Below are positions 1 to 8,291 of a stretch of DNA of 34,285 nucleotides, piece by piece (the stretch's first letter is position 1; the number at the start of each line of letters is the position of its first letter). The stretch covers positions 1-34,285 of the forward strand of contig JADBKO010000005.1 of assembly GCA_014896355.1 (NCBI GenBank). Reading direction: 5' to 3'. A program made the position numbers and the translations under genes. The stretch is from Bacillota bacterium. Its GTDB lineage: Bacteria > Bacillota > UBA5301 > Bu52. The notes beneath the pieces were generated by a model. It searched no databases, was not told where the DNA came from, and was given only the letters and a program-made list of their open reading frames with translations.

Positions 1-1
1 G

Positions 2-532
2 GCGGGCCTGCAGGCCATTGAGGTCACCTTCACGGTGCCAGGAGCCGACCGAGTCATTGCGGAGCTGCGGGGCGAGTTTCCGGAGATTCTGGTGGGAGCC
101 GGCACGGTGCTGGATAGTGAGACGGCCCGGGCGGCATTGCTGGCGGGGGCCCAGTTCTTAGTGACTCCGATCCTGTCCGAAGGAGTCGCTCAGATCGCAA
201 ATCGCTATCGGGTTCCGGGCATTCTCGGGGCTCTGACTCCCACAGAGATCGCCAAAGCGCTGGATTTGGGGGCGTCCGTGATCAAGTTGTTCCCAGGCGA
301 GGCTGTGGGGCCGGCCTACATCAAGGCCATCCATGGGCCGTTCCCGCAGGCCCCTCTCATGCCCACAGGAGGAGTCACGCTCGGCAATCTGGCAGAGTGG
401 CTGCGGGCAGGCGCCGTGGCCGTGGGCGTCGGGTCTGCGTTGCTAGGGGACGTGGACAAAACGGGAGACTTCGCAGCTTTGGAGCGGCGCGCCGCGCAAT
501 GGCTGGAGGCGGCCAAAGCGGCCCGGAGTTAG
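2..532 (+). CDS. eda: KDPG/KHG aldolase, 5'-truncated by window edge
   Basis: Class I aldolase that splits 2-keto-3-deoxy-6-phosphogluconate into pyruvate and glyceraldehyde 3-phosphate (Entner-Doudoroff and uronate breakdown, cytosolic). The frame is open from base 2, so the N-terminus lies outside the window. The visible protein begins AGLQAIEVTFTVPGA, matching the family block that carries the catalytic glutamate (here the E of IEVTFT). It continues through VGAGTVLD, TPILSEGV and ASVIKLFPGE, where the lysine (codon 284-286) is the expected Schiff-base residue. The phosphate-binding MPTGGV loop follows, and the C-terminal SALLGD helix is normal. A GTG at 35 is an internal valine codon, not a start, because conserved family sequence lies upstream of it. 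No kdgK or other sugar-acid genes are visible in the window, so the pathway partner cannot be identified. Confidence 0.93.
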   Translation, partial: AGLQAIEVTFTVPGADRVIAELRGEFPEILVGAGTVLDSETARAALLAGAQFLVTPILSEGVAQIANRYRVPGILGALTPTEIAKALDLGASVIKLFPGEAVGPAYIKAIHGPFPQAPLMPTGGVTLGNLAEWLRAGAVAVGVGSALLGDVDKTGDFAALERRAAQWLEAAKAARS

Positions 533-609
533 CCCTTTCCTGAACACAGATCACGGCGTTTCCCGCTCCGAACGCAACCCCGTTCGGGCCTTCCGCCAAG
601 GCCTGTCCG

Positions 610-650
610 TTGAGTCGCCACTCAATTGAAGGGTTCGGCCGCAGGCCGGA
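610..650 (+). promoter_or_regulatory. Hairpin-rich leader before the TSUP permease
   Basis: Two adjacent perfect or near-perfect hairpins lie in the 195-bp gap before the permease: TTGAGT-CGCC-ACTCAA (610-625) and TTCGGCC-GCA-GGCCGGA (634-650, with one G-T pair). Further short stems follow up to the start codon. I could not match the region to a riboswitch class that I know. It may be a cis-acting leader or chance pairing in GC-rich DNA. Confidence 0.25.
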
Positions 651-727
651 CGAATACCTACGCTGCCTGTCGGTGCGGTGGTGACCCTGCCATCAGGAAG
701 GCCCAAGGCCCTGTTGGGAGTGGGAAC

Positions 728-1486
728 ATGGTCCTTGCCGCCGGCGGCCTGGCGTTCTTGATGTTGGCCGCCTTTTTCGCAGGTCTGGTGGATTCCATGG
801 CCGGAGGGGGAGGATTGATTTCGCTGCCGGCGCTTTTGGCTGCCGGGGTGCCTCCTCATTTTGCCCTGGGGACAAACAAGGTCCAGAGTTGCCTGGGGAC
901 GGCCTTCAGCACCGGTCGTTACATGCGCCACGGACAGGTTCAGGTTCCCATAGCTCTCCTGGCTGCCGCTGGGGCGCTGGCCGGCTCGTATGCTGGTTCC
1001 CTGGCCGCGCTGGCGCTCCCTTCCGAAAGGTTGGCAGCCGTGCTGCCGCCGCTCATCGTGGCCGTGGCCGTCGTGACGTTTGTCCGGCGGGAGTTCGGTG
1101 AGCGGGACACCTTCCTCGCCGCGGCGCCCCGGCATTACCTGCTGGCTGTGGCCACGGGCTTGGGTCTCGGCTTTTACGATGGCTTTTTTGGCCCCGGGAC
1201 CGGCACCTTCTTGGCTTTCGCCTTCGTGTTTCTCTTCGGCTTCGGCTTCGGCCGGGCCACAGGCAACACGAAGGTGGTGAACCTGGCCAGCAATCTGGCG
1301 GCGGTGCTGGCCTTCGGGTTGTCCGCCAAGGTCTACTGGAGCGTGGCTCTGCCCATGGGCCTGGCCAACATCGCCGGCAATTGGCTGGGAGCGGGGCTGG
1401 CCATTCGGGGCGGCGCGCGGGTGATCAAGCCGGTTTTTGGTTTCGTGCTCGCCCTGCTCCTGGTGCGCCTGACCCTTTTCAGCTGA
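728..1486 (+). CDS. TSUP (TauE/SafE) family membrane permease
   Basis: Predicted transporter of small anions or organosulfur compounds; members export sulfite or sulfoacetate or move sulfonates, and the substrate here is unknown. The frame is open further upstream (from 626), but the ATG at 728 is preferred. It follows a purine-rich GGGAGTGGGAAC, and the family N-terminus (LAFLMLAAFFAGLVDSMAGG) begins just after it. The 252-residue product has the TSUP hallmarks: GGGGLISLPALLAAG and ALGTNKVQS in the first half, and the repeat-related FYDGFFGPGTGTFLAF and GNTKVVNLASN in the second half. There are about 7-8 hydrophobic segments. The gene follows eda after 195 bp that hold a possible structured leader, and it converges on the chemoreceptor gene. 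The family is secure; the substrate is not. Confidence 0.88.
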   Translation: MVLAAGGLAFLMLAAFFAGLVDSMAGGGGLISLPALLAAGVPPHFALGTNKVQSCLGTAFSTGRYMRHGQVQVPIALLAAAGALAGSYAGSLAALALPSERLAAVLPPLIVAVAVVTFVRREFGERDTFLAAAPRHYLLAVATGLGLGFYDGFFGPGTGTFLAFAFVFLFGFGFGRATGNTKVVNLASNLAAVLAFGLSAKVYWSVALPMGLANIAGNWLGAGLAIRGGARVIKPVFGFVLALLLVRLTLFS

Positions 1487-1532
1487 CAGTTGTGTCATGT
1501 TCTGGGCCGCCACAGCCTAAAGCCAGAGAAAG

Positions 1533-3526
1533 CTAGAGTCTAAAGAAGGCTATGGCAGCCTGGAGGTCCTGCGCCATGGTCGCCAGGGTCTGGGCCGACG
1601 AGGCAATCTGTTGAACGCTGGCATTCTGTTGCTCGGATGCCGCCGCCACCTCCTCCGCACCCGCCGCGGATTCTTCGGTGATGGCAGCGATGTTCTCCAT
1701 CGATTGGGCCACCAGCGAACTTTTTTGCAGCAGTTGAGCCGTAGCGGCGGCGACGCTCTGGATTTGGGCGGCAATGTGTTCAATGGCGGTTACGATCTGT
1801 CCGAAAATGCCGCCCGCCTTATCCATCACTTGGGTCCCGGCTGCCACCTGTGCGCTGCTGGAGGTCGTGGCCTCGACGGCTGCCCGGGTTTCGCTCTGGA
1901 TGTCTTGGATGAGGCCACCGATCTGTTCCGCCGCTTGCCGCCCTGATCCGCCAACTTGCGCACCTCTTCAGCCACGACGGCGAAGCCCCGCCCTTGCTCA
2001 CCCGCCCGGGCGGCCTCAATGGCGGCGTTGAGAGACAACAGGTTGGTCTGCTCGGCGATGTCGGTGATCATTTCGGCGATGCGGCCGATTTCGTTGGAGC
2101 GTTTGCCCAATTGTTCCATGACCTGGACCGTCGTTTCGTTGGCCGCCCGGATGGCCTTCATCTGCTCCACTGCCTGGTCCATGGACTCTTTGCCGGCATT
2201 GGCCAATTCCGCAGTCTTTTGCGCCGCATCCGCCATCTGCCGGGAAGCCTGGTCCACGTTGCGGGCATGGGCGTTCACGGCCTGAACCGCTTCGTTGGTA
2301 TGCTGGGCGTTTTGGGCCTGTTCCGCTGCACCCTTCGCCATCTGATCGATGGTGGCGGCCACCTGCTGGGCGGCTTTGCCCACTTGTTCGGCGGAGGCTG
2401 CCAGCTCCTGGCTGGACGCCGCTATGTGCTGGGAAGCGTCGCTGGCTTTCCCCACCACCCGGCGCATATGCTGCAACATGTGGTTCAGGGCCTGAGCCAG
2501 AGTCTCCAGCTCGCCATAGAAACCCGTGGGGATCCGTGGGCGCAGGTCACCTGTGGCCAGAACCTCGGCCTGTTTGGCCAGGAGAACCAGGGGCCGGCTG
2601 ATTTGGCGTCCCACGAATACGGCCAGCAGCATGGCCGCCAGAGTGCTGAGCATGGTCAGCAACACGCTGGTCCGCGTGATTTGCCACACTCTGGCCAGAA
2701 CCTCCGCCTGGTTGGCGGTCAGCGCCACCACCCAGCCGGTGCTCTGTACACGGGCGAAGCCCACGGATTTCGCCACTCCGGCGCGGGAGTAAGATCCGGT
2801 GCCCGACTCTTCACGCAGCATACGCCGGGCCATCTCGTTCTGCCCCTGCGATTCGGTACGGGTGAGATTCTCCCGAAGCACCTTGCTTTGGTCCGGGTGA
2901 ACCATGACCGTACCCGTGCTGTCGATCATGTAGCTGTAGCCTGCCCGGCCGTACTTCGTACTGCTGAGGAAAGTCTGCGGCCCCCGGAATGAGAACGCGC
3001 CGCCGACAACCCCGATCACGTTGCCCTGCCGTTTGACAGGGACCGTCATGATGACCATGCGCTCGCCGTTGCTCCGCGAGACCATCAGGTCGGAAACGGC
3101 CGCACGCCCGGCCATGGCTTGTTTGAAATAGGGCTGGTCGGCGACCGACGGACTGCCATTCGCTGTGCTGATGCTTTGCCCGTTCGGCGGAGCCCAGAAA
3201 ATCCAGCTGACATCCGGTATGAACTTGGCGGCAGTCTGCAATACGGGCAGGATTCGGGCCCGGTCCCCGGTTGCAAAAACGGGGTCTTGGGCTAGGGCGG
3301 CCAGACGACCTTCCCGATCGCTGATCCAGGTGTCGATCACCTGAGCCGTCATCTTGGCCTTGGTGAGAATCTCTTGATGCGCGGCGTCAGCCAACTGATG
3401 CGACGACAGCAGAAGGCTTGTCGTTCCAGCCAGTGCCGCAGGCAGCAGGGACAAGACCAGGAACCAGAACACCAGCCGGCCATTGATTCGGTTGTAGAAG
3501 GACCAAAGGCGCGCCGTGCGTGCCAT
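1533..3526 (-). pseudogene. Methyl-accepting chemotaxis protein, frameshifted
   Basis: Transmembrane chemoreceptor that would signal to CheA/CheW. It starts at ATG 3526 (MARTARLW), after AGGTGGTGG. In order: a membrane helix (about residues 14-38), a large extracytoplasmic double-Cache-like domain ([11 protein letters not shown]...VSD block), a second helix, HAMP ([17 protein letters not shown]), and the signalling coiled coil with the conserved hairpin tip [20 protein letters not shown]. Right after [14 protein letters not shown] the frame breaks at about 1928-1936. Restoring one base gives [13 protein letters not shown] and joins the C-terminal part, which ends at 1533 (EESAAGAEEVAAASEQQNAS, then FFRL). 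The repaired product would be about 664 residues. As written, the frame runs on into unrelated sequence to 1826. It could be a true pseudogene or a base-call or assembly error; all flanking domains are intact, which suggests a recent event or an error. Confidence 0.88.
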
Positions 3527-4076
3527 GACGAAAGGACCACCACCTAGCCTATGTATCGATGAAGAGTACCGCGAGAATTGCTCGTTCTGCCGGGCCAGGT
3601 CCGTGCTGATGGGTCTCACCCGCACCCCACCAAGGGGGCCGATTTCCAAGCCGACCGAGGTACCCGGGGGAATTTCGAGGCTGGCTCGACGGGTGGCAGA
3701 CCACCTGCCGCGTGTCCATAAGACGGTCATTTCAGGGAATTATCTGCCTGGCGGCGTTTCCCTTGTTGGACCCAATCTTACAATCAATATCTATTTCTGT
3801 TTCTTACCATATACACATAGTCGATACTAACTATCAATACTGACTATCATACTAAATCCTGTCCGGGGGGGATGTCAATATGGCAGGCATGTACAGGAGG
3901 AAGCCTATAACCGGATCGTGGGCTCAGAGCGAGTTGTTCATCTTGGAGCTGGCCGTTCCCGAAGCAGAAGAGAAGAGGAGTCCCAGGCCTCCGCGAGAGA
4001 CGGACACCGCCACCCGCCGGCTGCAGGCCCGGGGCCGTGCTGCTCCCCGGGGACATCCTGCCACCACATGCAGCCG
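3527..4076. other. Non-coding gap between chemoreceptor and degV genes
   Basis: This 550-bp gap has no convincing gene; the short open frames in it look like chance. Its main feature is an AT-rich island at about 3770-3860 inside otherwise GC-rich DNA, containing several TACTA/CTATC-type near-repeats. That is where a promoter for the leftward chemoreceptor gene would be expected. A long leader of about 270 bases would then separate it from the start codon at 3526. No terminator-like hairpin with a T-tract was found after degV. Confidence 0.5.
3808..3837 (-). promoter_or_regulatory. Candidate promoter for the chemoreceptor gene
   Basis: Read on the minus strand there is TTGATA (3832-3837), an 18-base spacer and TATATG (3808-3813), inside the AT-rich island. 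The -35 matches sigma-A at five of six positions and the -10 at four of six. I did not see a convincing sigma-D/FliA motility promoter. Confidence 0.28.
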
Positions 4077-4928
4077 CTAGTCCAGCCGGTACAGGATGCC
4101 AATGGTGTTGGGCCCGCAGTGGCTGGCGATGACGGCGCCTGCTGACGCCTCCAGAATTTCCCGCACATCGGGAGCGGCGGCACGGATGCCGTCCATGAGG
4201 TACACGGCGTCCTCGTGACAGCCGGTGTGGGTGACGAAGACCCGGTCCCTGACCACGCGGGGGGCATCCGCCTGGAAATCCTCCAACATCTTGTTGAGAG
4301 CCTTTTTGCGGGGGCCGCGGATCTTGGCGGAGACCGTCATGCCGCCATCCACCACGGAGATCACCGGGCGGATTTGCAGCAAAGCCCCCGCCAGCGCCCG
4401 CACAGCAGAACACCGCCCGCCCATGCGGAGGTAGTCCAGGGTGTCGATCACGAAGGACGTGCGAATACGGGGAATGGCCTCAGCCACGGCGGCGGCGATT
4501 TCCGGCGCGGATTTCCCGGCTGCGGCCAACTCGCTGGCCCGGAGGACCAGCAGGCCGATGCCGCTGGAGAGGTTCGCCGAATCGATGACCGTCACTTTCC
4601 CTGCAGGGAAGCTGTCTGCTGCCAGGCGAGCGTTGGGGGTCCCGGACGAAAACTGGCTGGAAATGCCGATGTAAACCACGTCGCTTCCATCCCGGGTCGC
4701 CTCTTCGAATACAGCCCGGAACTGCGCAGGGTTCGGCGCTGCAGTCTTGGGAAGCGTCCCCCGCGCGGCAACCAGCTCGAAGAGGCGGGCTGTGGAAATG
4801 TCCACGCCATCCCGATAGCTCTCGGAACCAAAGTTCACGATGTAGGGGACGACAGAGATGCCGTGTCTGGCTGCCAGATCAGGGCCGAGATCCGCGGTGG
4901 AATCGGTGATGATCTTCACGCGCGGCAA
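4077..4928 (-). CDS. DegV family fatty-acid-binding protein
   Basis: DegV/FakB-type proteins bind a fatty acid and, in Firmicutes, present it to the kinase FakA for phosphorylation and entry into phospholipid synthesis. The protein has the standard two-domain layout: VKIITDSTADLG at the N-terminus, then YRDGVDIS, PNPAQFRAVFEEA, the lipid-pocket ISSQFSSGTPNAR segment, DSANLSSGIGLLVL, then RTSFVIDTLDYLRMGGR and IRPVISVVDGG, with a terminal HCGPNTIGILYRLD. TTG at 4928 is my preferred start because AGGGAGGTG lies at a suitable distance upstream and the product then begins four residues before VKIITD. ATG at 4955 and GTG at 4919 are alternatives. No fakA is in view. The insertion sequence begins about 75 bp upstream and may have displaced or replaced the promoter. 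Confidence 0.9.
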   Translation of the reverse strand: MPRVKIITDSTADLGPDLAARHGISVVPYIVNFGSESYRDGVDISTARLFELVAARGTLPKTAAPNPAQFRAVFEEATRDGSDVVYIGISSQFSSGTPNARLAADSFPAGKVTVIDSANLSSGIGLLVLRASELAAAGKSAPEIAAAVAEAIPRIRTSFVIDTLDYLRMGGRCSAVRALAGALLQIRPVISVVDGGMTVSAKIRGPRKKALNKMLEDFQADAPRVVRDRVFVTHTGCHEDAVYLMDGIRAAAPDVREILEASAGAVIASHCGPNTIGILYRLD

Positions 4929-5004
4929 CGCTCGCCACACCTCCCTGCGGGGCATTCTGGCAAAAGTATACGCTGGGACGGTTGGGGTGTAAAGCCAGCG
5001 CAAT

Positions 5005-5066
5005 CACTCACGTAGAATCTTACCGAAGGGGATCCGGCTCACTCACGACGAAATCTTACCGAAGGG
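5005..5066 (+). repeat. Left end: two direct copies of the terminal box
   Basis: The outer copy (5005-5031) is CACTCACGTAGAATCTTACC followed by GAAGGGG. The inner copy (5040-5066) is CACTCACGACGAAATCTTAC followed by CGAAGGG, identical apart from a small central change and one extra base. The CTCAC cores are at 5007 and 5042. The inner copy probably also supplies the ribosome-binding GAAGGG for the transposase, so transposase binding here could repress its own synthesis (inference). Confidence 0.85.
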
Positions 5067-6263
5067 ATGGTCATGCGAATGTCACTCAGAAGCCGTCGTG
5101 AGTACCTGCGTACCATGCGCGAACGGTACGCTGCTGCGCACCAGCGCAGTGCGAAAGCCCGGATCATCGACGAAGTGGTCGACACCCTTCAGTACCACCG
5201 GAAATACGCCATTCAGGTGCTGGGTAGCAGCCACGAGCTGGCGCCGCCAGCGACCCGGTCCCGGAGGCAGCGGCCCCTCCGGTATTTGGAGGCCTTGCCC
5301 GTGATCCAGACCGTTTGGGAAGCCTTGGATGATCCTTGTGCAGAGCGGCTTCAGCCCGTCCTGCTGGACACTGCAAAGCTCCTGGCCGCCCACGGAGAGC
5401 TCACTTTGACCCCCCTTATCCGGACGCAGTTGAGCCAGATCCGCCGTGCCACCCTGGCCCGGCGGCTGGCGCGTATGCCTTCCCCGAAAAGCCGTCGGGC
5501 CCTGCCCCACCAAAGGCCGGGTGCCCGTCTGCGCTCGGAAGTGCCCGTGGGGCGCTATGATTGGGACGAGAGCCGCGTCGGGTCCCTGGAGCTCGACCTG
5601 GTCGAACACAACGGCGGGGATGCTTCAGGCCAATATGCCTACACCCTCACCGTCACGGACGTGGTGAGCGGCTACAGCCGTCGCCGTGCCGTCTTGGGGC
5701 GTGGACAGCTCGGGGTGCTCCGGGAGCTGGAGCGTATCCTGGCAGAGTTCCCCTTTGCGGTCTGGGCCTTACATAGCGACAGCGGCTCCGAGTTCCTCAA
5801 TGCCTATCTGATTCGCTTTGCCAAAGACCATCATCTCCGGTTCTTCCGCAGCCGCCCCTATCAGAAGAACGACAACCCGCACGTGGAGCAGAAGAACCGC
5901 CAGTTTGTGCGGGAGATCGTGGGCTACAGCCGTTACCAAACGCCGCAGGACGTGGAATGGCTGAATCAGGTCTACGCCACGCTGGACCTCTACGCCAACC
6001 TATTCCTGCCCATGCGCAAGGTGGTTTTCAAGCAACGGGAGGGCAGCCACGTGAGAAAGCGCTATGACCAAGCCATGACCCCGGTACAACGCCTGCTGGC
6101 TCTGAACGCCGCCGATGCCCCCACAAGGTGGCGGCTGCAGCACCAGCGCCACACCCTGAACCCTCTGGCCCTGCACCGCGAGCTGGAACGGCTCCTGGCC
6201 CAGGGCCCGCCGCCGAGGCAGCCATGGCTGCCTCCCCCTTGGGTTAGGTCCTTAGGTGAGTGA
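5067..6263 (+). CDS. DDE (rve-fold) transposase
   Basis: Cut-and-paste type transposase. The N-terminal part (residues about 1-140) is helical and basic with a DNA-binding look (RSRREYLRTMRERY, then IDEVVDTLQYHRKYAIQVL). The catalytic RNase H-like domain has the expected triad: D of LELDLVEHNG, D of WALHSDSGSEF and E of NPHVEQKNRQF. The HSDxGSEF and NPHVEQKN blocks resemble IS481-like and unclassified (ISNCY) transposases; I cannot fix the IS family without a search. Three in-frame ATGs lie at 5067, 5073 and 5079. The GAAGGG just upstream fits 5073 or 5079 better than 5067, so the protein may be 2-4 residues shorter than the 398 stated. There is no frameshift and no internal stop, so it appears functional. 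Confidence 0.88.
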   Translation: MVMRMSLRSRREYLRTMRERYAAAHQRSAKARIIDEVVDTLQYHRKYAIQVLGSSHELAPPATRSRRQRPLRYLEALPVIQTVWEALDDPCAERLQPVLLDTAKLLAAHGELTLTPLIRTQLSQIRRATLARRLARMPSPKSRRALPHQRPGARLRSEVPVGRYDWDESRVGSLELDLVEHNGGDASGQYAYTLTVTDVVSGYSRRRAVLGRGQLGVLRELERILAEFPFAVWALHSDSGSEFLNAYLIRFAKDHHLRFFRSRPYQKNDNPHVEQKNRQFVREIVGYSRYQTPQDVEWLNQVYATLDLYANLFLPMRKVVFKQREGSHVRKRYDQAMTPVQRLLALNAADAPTRWRLQHQRHTLNPLALHRELERLLAQGPPPRQPWLPPPWVRSLGE

Positions 6264-6298
6264 GCCATCCCCCTTGGGTAAGGTTTTTACGTGAGTTG
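6236..6298 (-). repeat. Right end: two inverted copies of the terminal box
   Basis: On the minus strand the outer copy (6298 down to 6271) reads CAACTCACGTAAAAACCTTA then CCCAAGGG. The inner copy (6262 down to 6236) reads CACTCACCTAAGGACCTAAC then CCAAGGG. They match the left-end boxes in inverted orientation with the same 35-bp spacing. The transposase stop codon (TGA, 6261-6263) falls within the inner copy. Confidence 0.82.
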
Positions 6299-6312
6299 AC
6301 ACGGCCAGTGCG

Positions 6313-7428
6313 TCAGGGATCCAGCGCTCCCCATCCCACCGGAACCACCCGTCCGCCTACCTCGACGGCGATCGCCTCCGGGCTGTCTACGCGTTGTGGG
6401 CTAGGGGCCGCGCCCGCCCCGGCATCCTTTTCGCCGCCGGAGCGCCACGCGTGCAGGTAAAGCAGGGAGGGCCTGCCCATCTCCACGCCCTGTTCTGCCC
6501 AGATTTCCACCGCCGGCTCCGGGCCGGCATCTTCCGTGGCCAGTGGGCCTGCGGCCAGGTCTTTGCCTGCCAAATACCCATGCTGGAGCAGGTAGGCAGC
6601 CAGGCATCCGTTCCCGGACCCAGTGGCGGGGTCCTCCGGAATGCCCAGCAGCGGCACAAATACACGCACGTGCAGGCGAGCCTGGGGGTTAACGGTCTCC
6701 GGGCAGAAGACGAGGACGTCCCCGCAGCCATACTGTTTGGCCAAGGCTGCATGGGCGGCGGGCTGAACCCACGCCCGGCGGGCGGCCTCCAAGCTCTGCA
6801 GAGGAACGATGACGAAGGGGAGGCCCGTGGACACAATTTGGGGCGGATAGCACGGGTCCAAGTCCTCTTCCGCCAGCCCCAGGGCGTGGGCCACTTCGGG
6901 ACGGGCGAGGATCGCGCCAAATTCGGGGGTATTCTGCCGCATGACCAGCAGCTGCGGTTCCCAGGAATTCGGGTCCAGGCCGGTTCCCGCCTCGTGGTGC
7001 GCTGCCGATCCGCGCCGCGGCGCATACTCCACGCGCACCGGGACCCGTCCTACTGCAAGATCCAAGGCAATCTGCGGCCGAGGTTCCTTGACCCAGTGCT
7101 TAAGCAGGACATAAGCCGTCCCCAGAGTGGGGTGGCCAGCGAAGGGCAGCTCCTTTTGCGGCGTGAAGATCCGCACCTTGTAGGCCCCTTCCCTGGAATC
7201 GCGCGGCAGGAAGAACGTCACCTCCGAAAAGTTGAACTCGCGGGCAATGCGCTGCATCTCCTCGCTGCTGTAGAGATGCCCGTTCATGAAGACCGCCAGC
7301 TGGTTTCCGGCGTACCTCTCCGATGCGAATACATCCACCAGGTAGAACCGGCGCTGGCCAGGGCTTTCTGCGCGCGGCGTCCCCGCCGGCGTGTTCTCCG
7401 CAGCCCAGCCTGGACCGGCAAGGCCCAT
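6313..7428 (-). CDS. PhzF family epimerase/isomerase
   Basis: Member of the PhzF fold (diaminopimelate-epimerase-like) of cytosolic isomerases. PhzF itself isomerises a phenazine precursor, but most family members have no known substrate. ATG 7428 is chosen because GAGGGAG lies 6-7 bases upstream. The product is 371 residues, longer than the usual 260-300. The family begins at RRFYLVDVFA, with YAGNQLAVF, the FNFSEVTFFLP segment carrying the proposed catalytic glutamate, the FAGHPTLGTAYVL loop and, in the second half, the DPATGSGNGCLAAYLL loop. The extra length is mainly a loop of about 35 residues near APRRGSAAHHEAG and a C-terminal extension. No phenazine genes are nearby, so a role in phenazine synthesis is unlikely. 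Confidence 0.88.
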   Translation of the reverse strand: MGLAGPGWAAENTPAGTPRAESPGQRRFYLVDVFASERYAGNQLAVFMNGHLYSSEEMQRIAREFNFSEVTFFLPRDSREGAYKVRIFTPQKELPFAGHPTLGTAYVLLKHWVKEPRPQIALDLAVGRVPVRVEYAPRRGSAAHHEAGTGLDPNSWEPQLLVMRQNTPEFGAILARPEVAHALGLAEEDLDPCYPPQIVSTGLPFVIVPLQSLEAARRAWVQPAAHAALAKQYGCGDVLVFCPETVNPQARLHVRVFVPLLGIPEDPATGSGNGCLAAYLLQHGYLAGKDLAAGPLATEDAGPEPAVEIWAEQGVEMGRPSLLYLHAWRSGGEKDAGAGAAPSPQRVDSPEAIAVEVGGRVVPVGWGALDP

Positions 7429-7661
7429 ACGTTGCTCCCTCAGGCTTTTTCGTGGCGTAGATCCCGTTTCGGTGTAGATTTCGAACGTTCCCGGACGCAG
7501 CCTGCCGGGGACAGGGCGGAAGCCACGGTCCCCTGGCAAACCGGGCCATTAAAACGAGCCAGTGAATCACCGCCTTGTCCGGGTACAGAACCGTCATAGT
7601 TGCTGCGGGGGCGGTATTCGTGGCGTTTTTCGACCACGGGGACCTTATCACGGGACTCCTG

Positions 7662-8291
7662 TCACGGAGACATGGAGGTGGTCAGGCGGCGGAGCAAGGC
7701 GTCCACCACCTCGGGGTCGAACTGCTTGCCAGCCATTGCCACAAGCTCATGCCTGGCTTCCATCTGGGACATGGCGGGACGATACGGCCGCTCAGAGGTC
7801 ATGGCATCGAAACTGTCGGCCACGCAGAGGATCCGGGCACCCAGCGGAATCTGTTTTCCCCGCAGCCCATCCGGATAGCCCTGGCCATTGAACCATTCAT
7901 GATGATACAGAACCATGATGGAGATTTCGGCGAACTCGGGGAAGTCTTTGAGGATCTGGAAACCCAGCACCGGGTGCTGGCGGATTTGCTCCCATTCCGC
8001 CGGTGTAGGTCGGTCGGGCTTATGGAGCGTTCGGAAGGCCACACCGATTTTCCCCAGATCGTGCAGTAGTCCGGCCAAATAGATCTCTCTCTGGCCGGGC
8101 GGCGGCAGCTGAAGCTCCGCGGCGATCTGGAAGGCGTAGCGGGCCACACGATCCGAGTGCAGGAATATGTGAGGATCGCAGGTCTTGAGGGCGCTGGTGA
8201 ACGCCCGGGTCACAACCGCCAGCATGTCGTTGTCTGGCGCAGGAGCCAGCGCAGGCGCATCAAGCCCTCTGCCAGGCGGTGCTCCCCCCAT
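7662..8291 (-). CDS. HD-GYP domain phosphohydrolase
   Basis: Predicted metal-dependent phosphodiesterase of the HD-GYP class, whose characterised members hydrolyse cyclic di-GMP. The single domain fills the protein: HSDRVARYAF, the metal-binding HDLGKIG, then EWEQIRQHPVLG, YHHEWFNGQGYPDGL (the extended GYP-type motif), ARILCVADSFDAMTSERPYR and GKQFDPEVVDALL. No sensor domain is fused to it. ATG 8291 gives 209 residues. TTG 8315, preceded by GAAGGGGACC, is an equally good start. The frame stays open to 8537, but that part reads like leader rather than protein. A good minus-strand promoter lies at 8573-8602. Signal input could therefore be transcriptional or through the leader (inference). Confidence 0.9.
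   Translation of the reverse strand: MGGAPPGRGLDAPALAPAPDNDMLAVVTRAFTSALKTCDPHIFLHSDRVARYAFQIAAELQLPPPGQREIYLAGLLHDLGKIGVAFRTLHKPDRPTPAEWEQIRQHPVLGFQILKDFPEFAEISIMVLYHHEWFNGQGYPDGLRGKQIPLGARILCVADSFDAMTSERPYRPAMSQMEARHELVAMAGKQFDPEVVDALLRRLTTSMSP

Larger units (their letters stand above)
5005..6298 (+). mobile_element. Insertion sequence with doubled terminal inverted repeats
   Basis: A self-contained element of about 1294 bp made of one DDE transposase gene between matching ends. Each end carries two copies of a roughly 27-base box of the form CTCACnnnnnnnCnTAnCnnAAGGG. The left boxes are at 5005-5031 and 5040-5066. The right boxes are at 6236-6262 and 6271-6298, in inverted orientation. 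The two boxes are 35 bp apart at both ends, which supports their being transposase-binding sites. The exact outermost base is uncertain by 1-3 bp, and I see no clear target-site duplication. The inner left box abuts the first start codon and the inner right box contains the stop codon, so there is almost no spare DNA. The gene is intact, so the element may be active. Confidence 0.85.

Noticed and set aside
4990-6310. A target-site duplication flanking the insertion sequence (GCCAGCGC on the left, GCCAGTGC on the right).
   Set aside because: The two similar octamers are imperfect and do not abut the inverted-repeat ends at equal distances, so I treat them as coincidence.
6313-7428. A phenazine biosynthesis locus, based on the PhzF homologue.
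   Set aside because: No other phz gene is nearby, and PhzF-fold proteins of unknown function are widespread.
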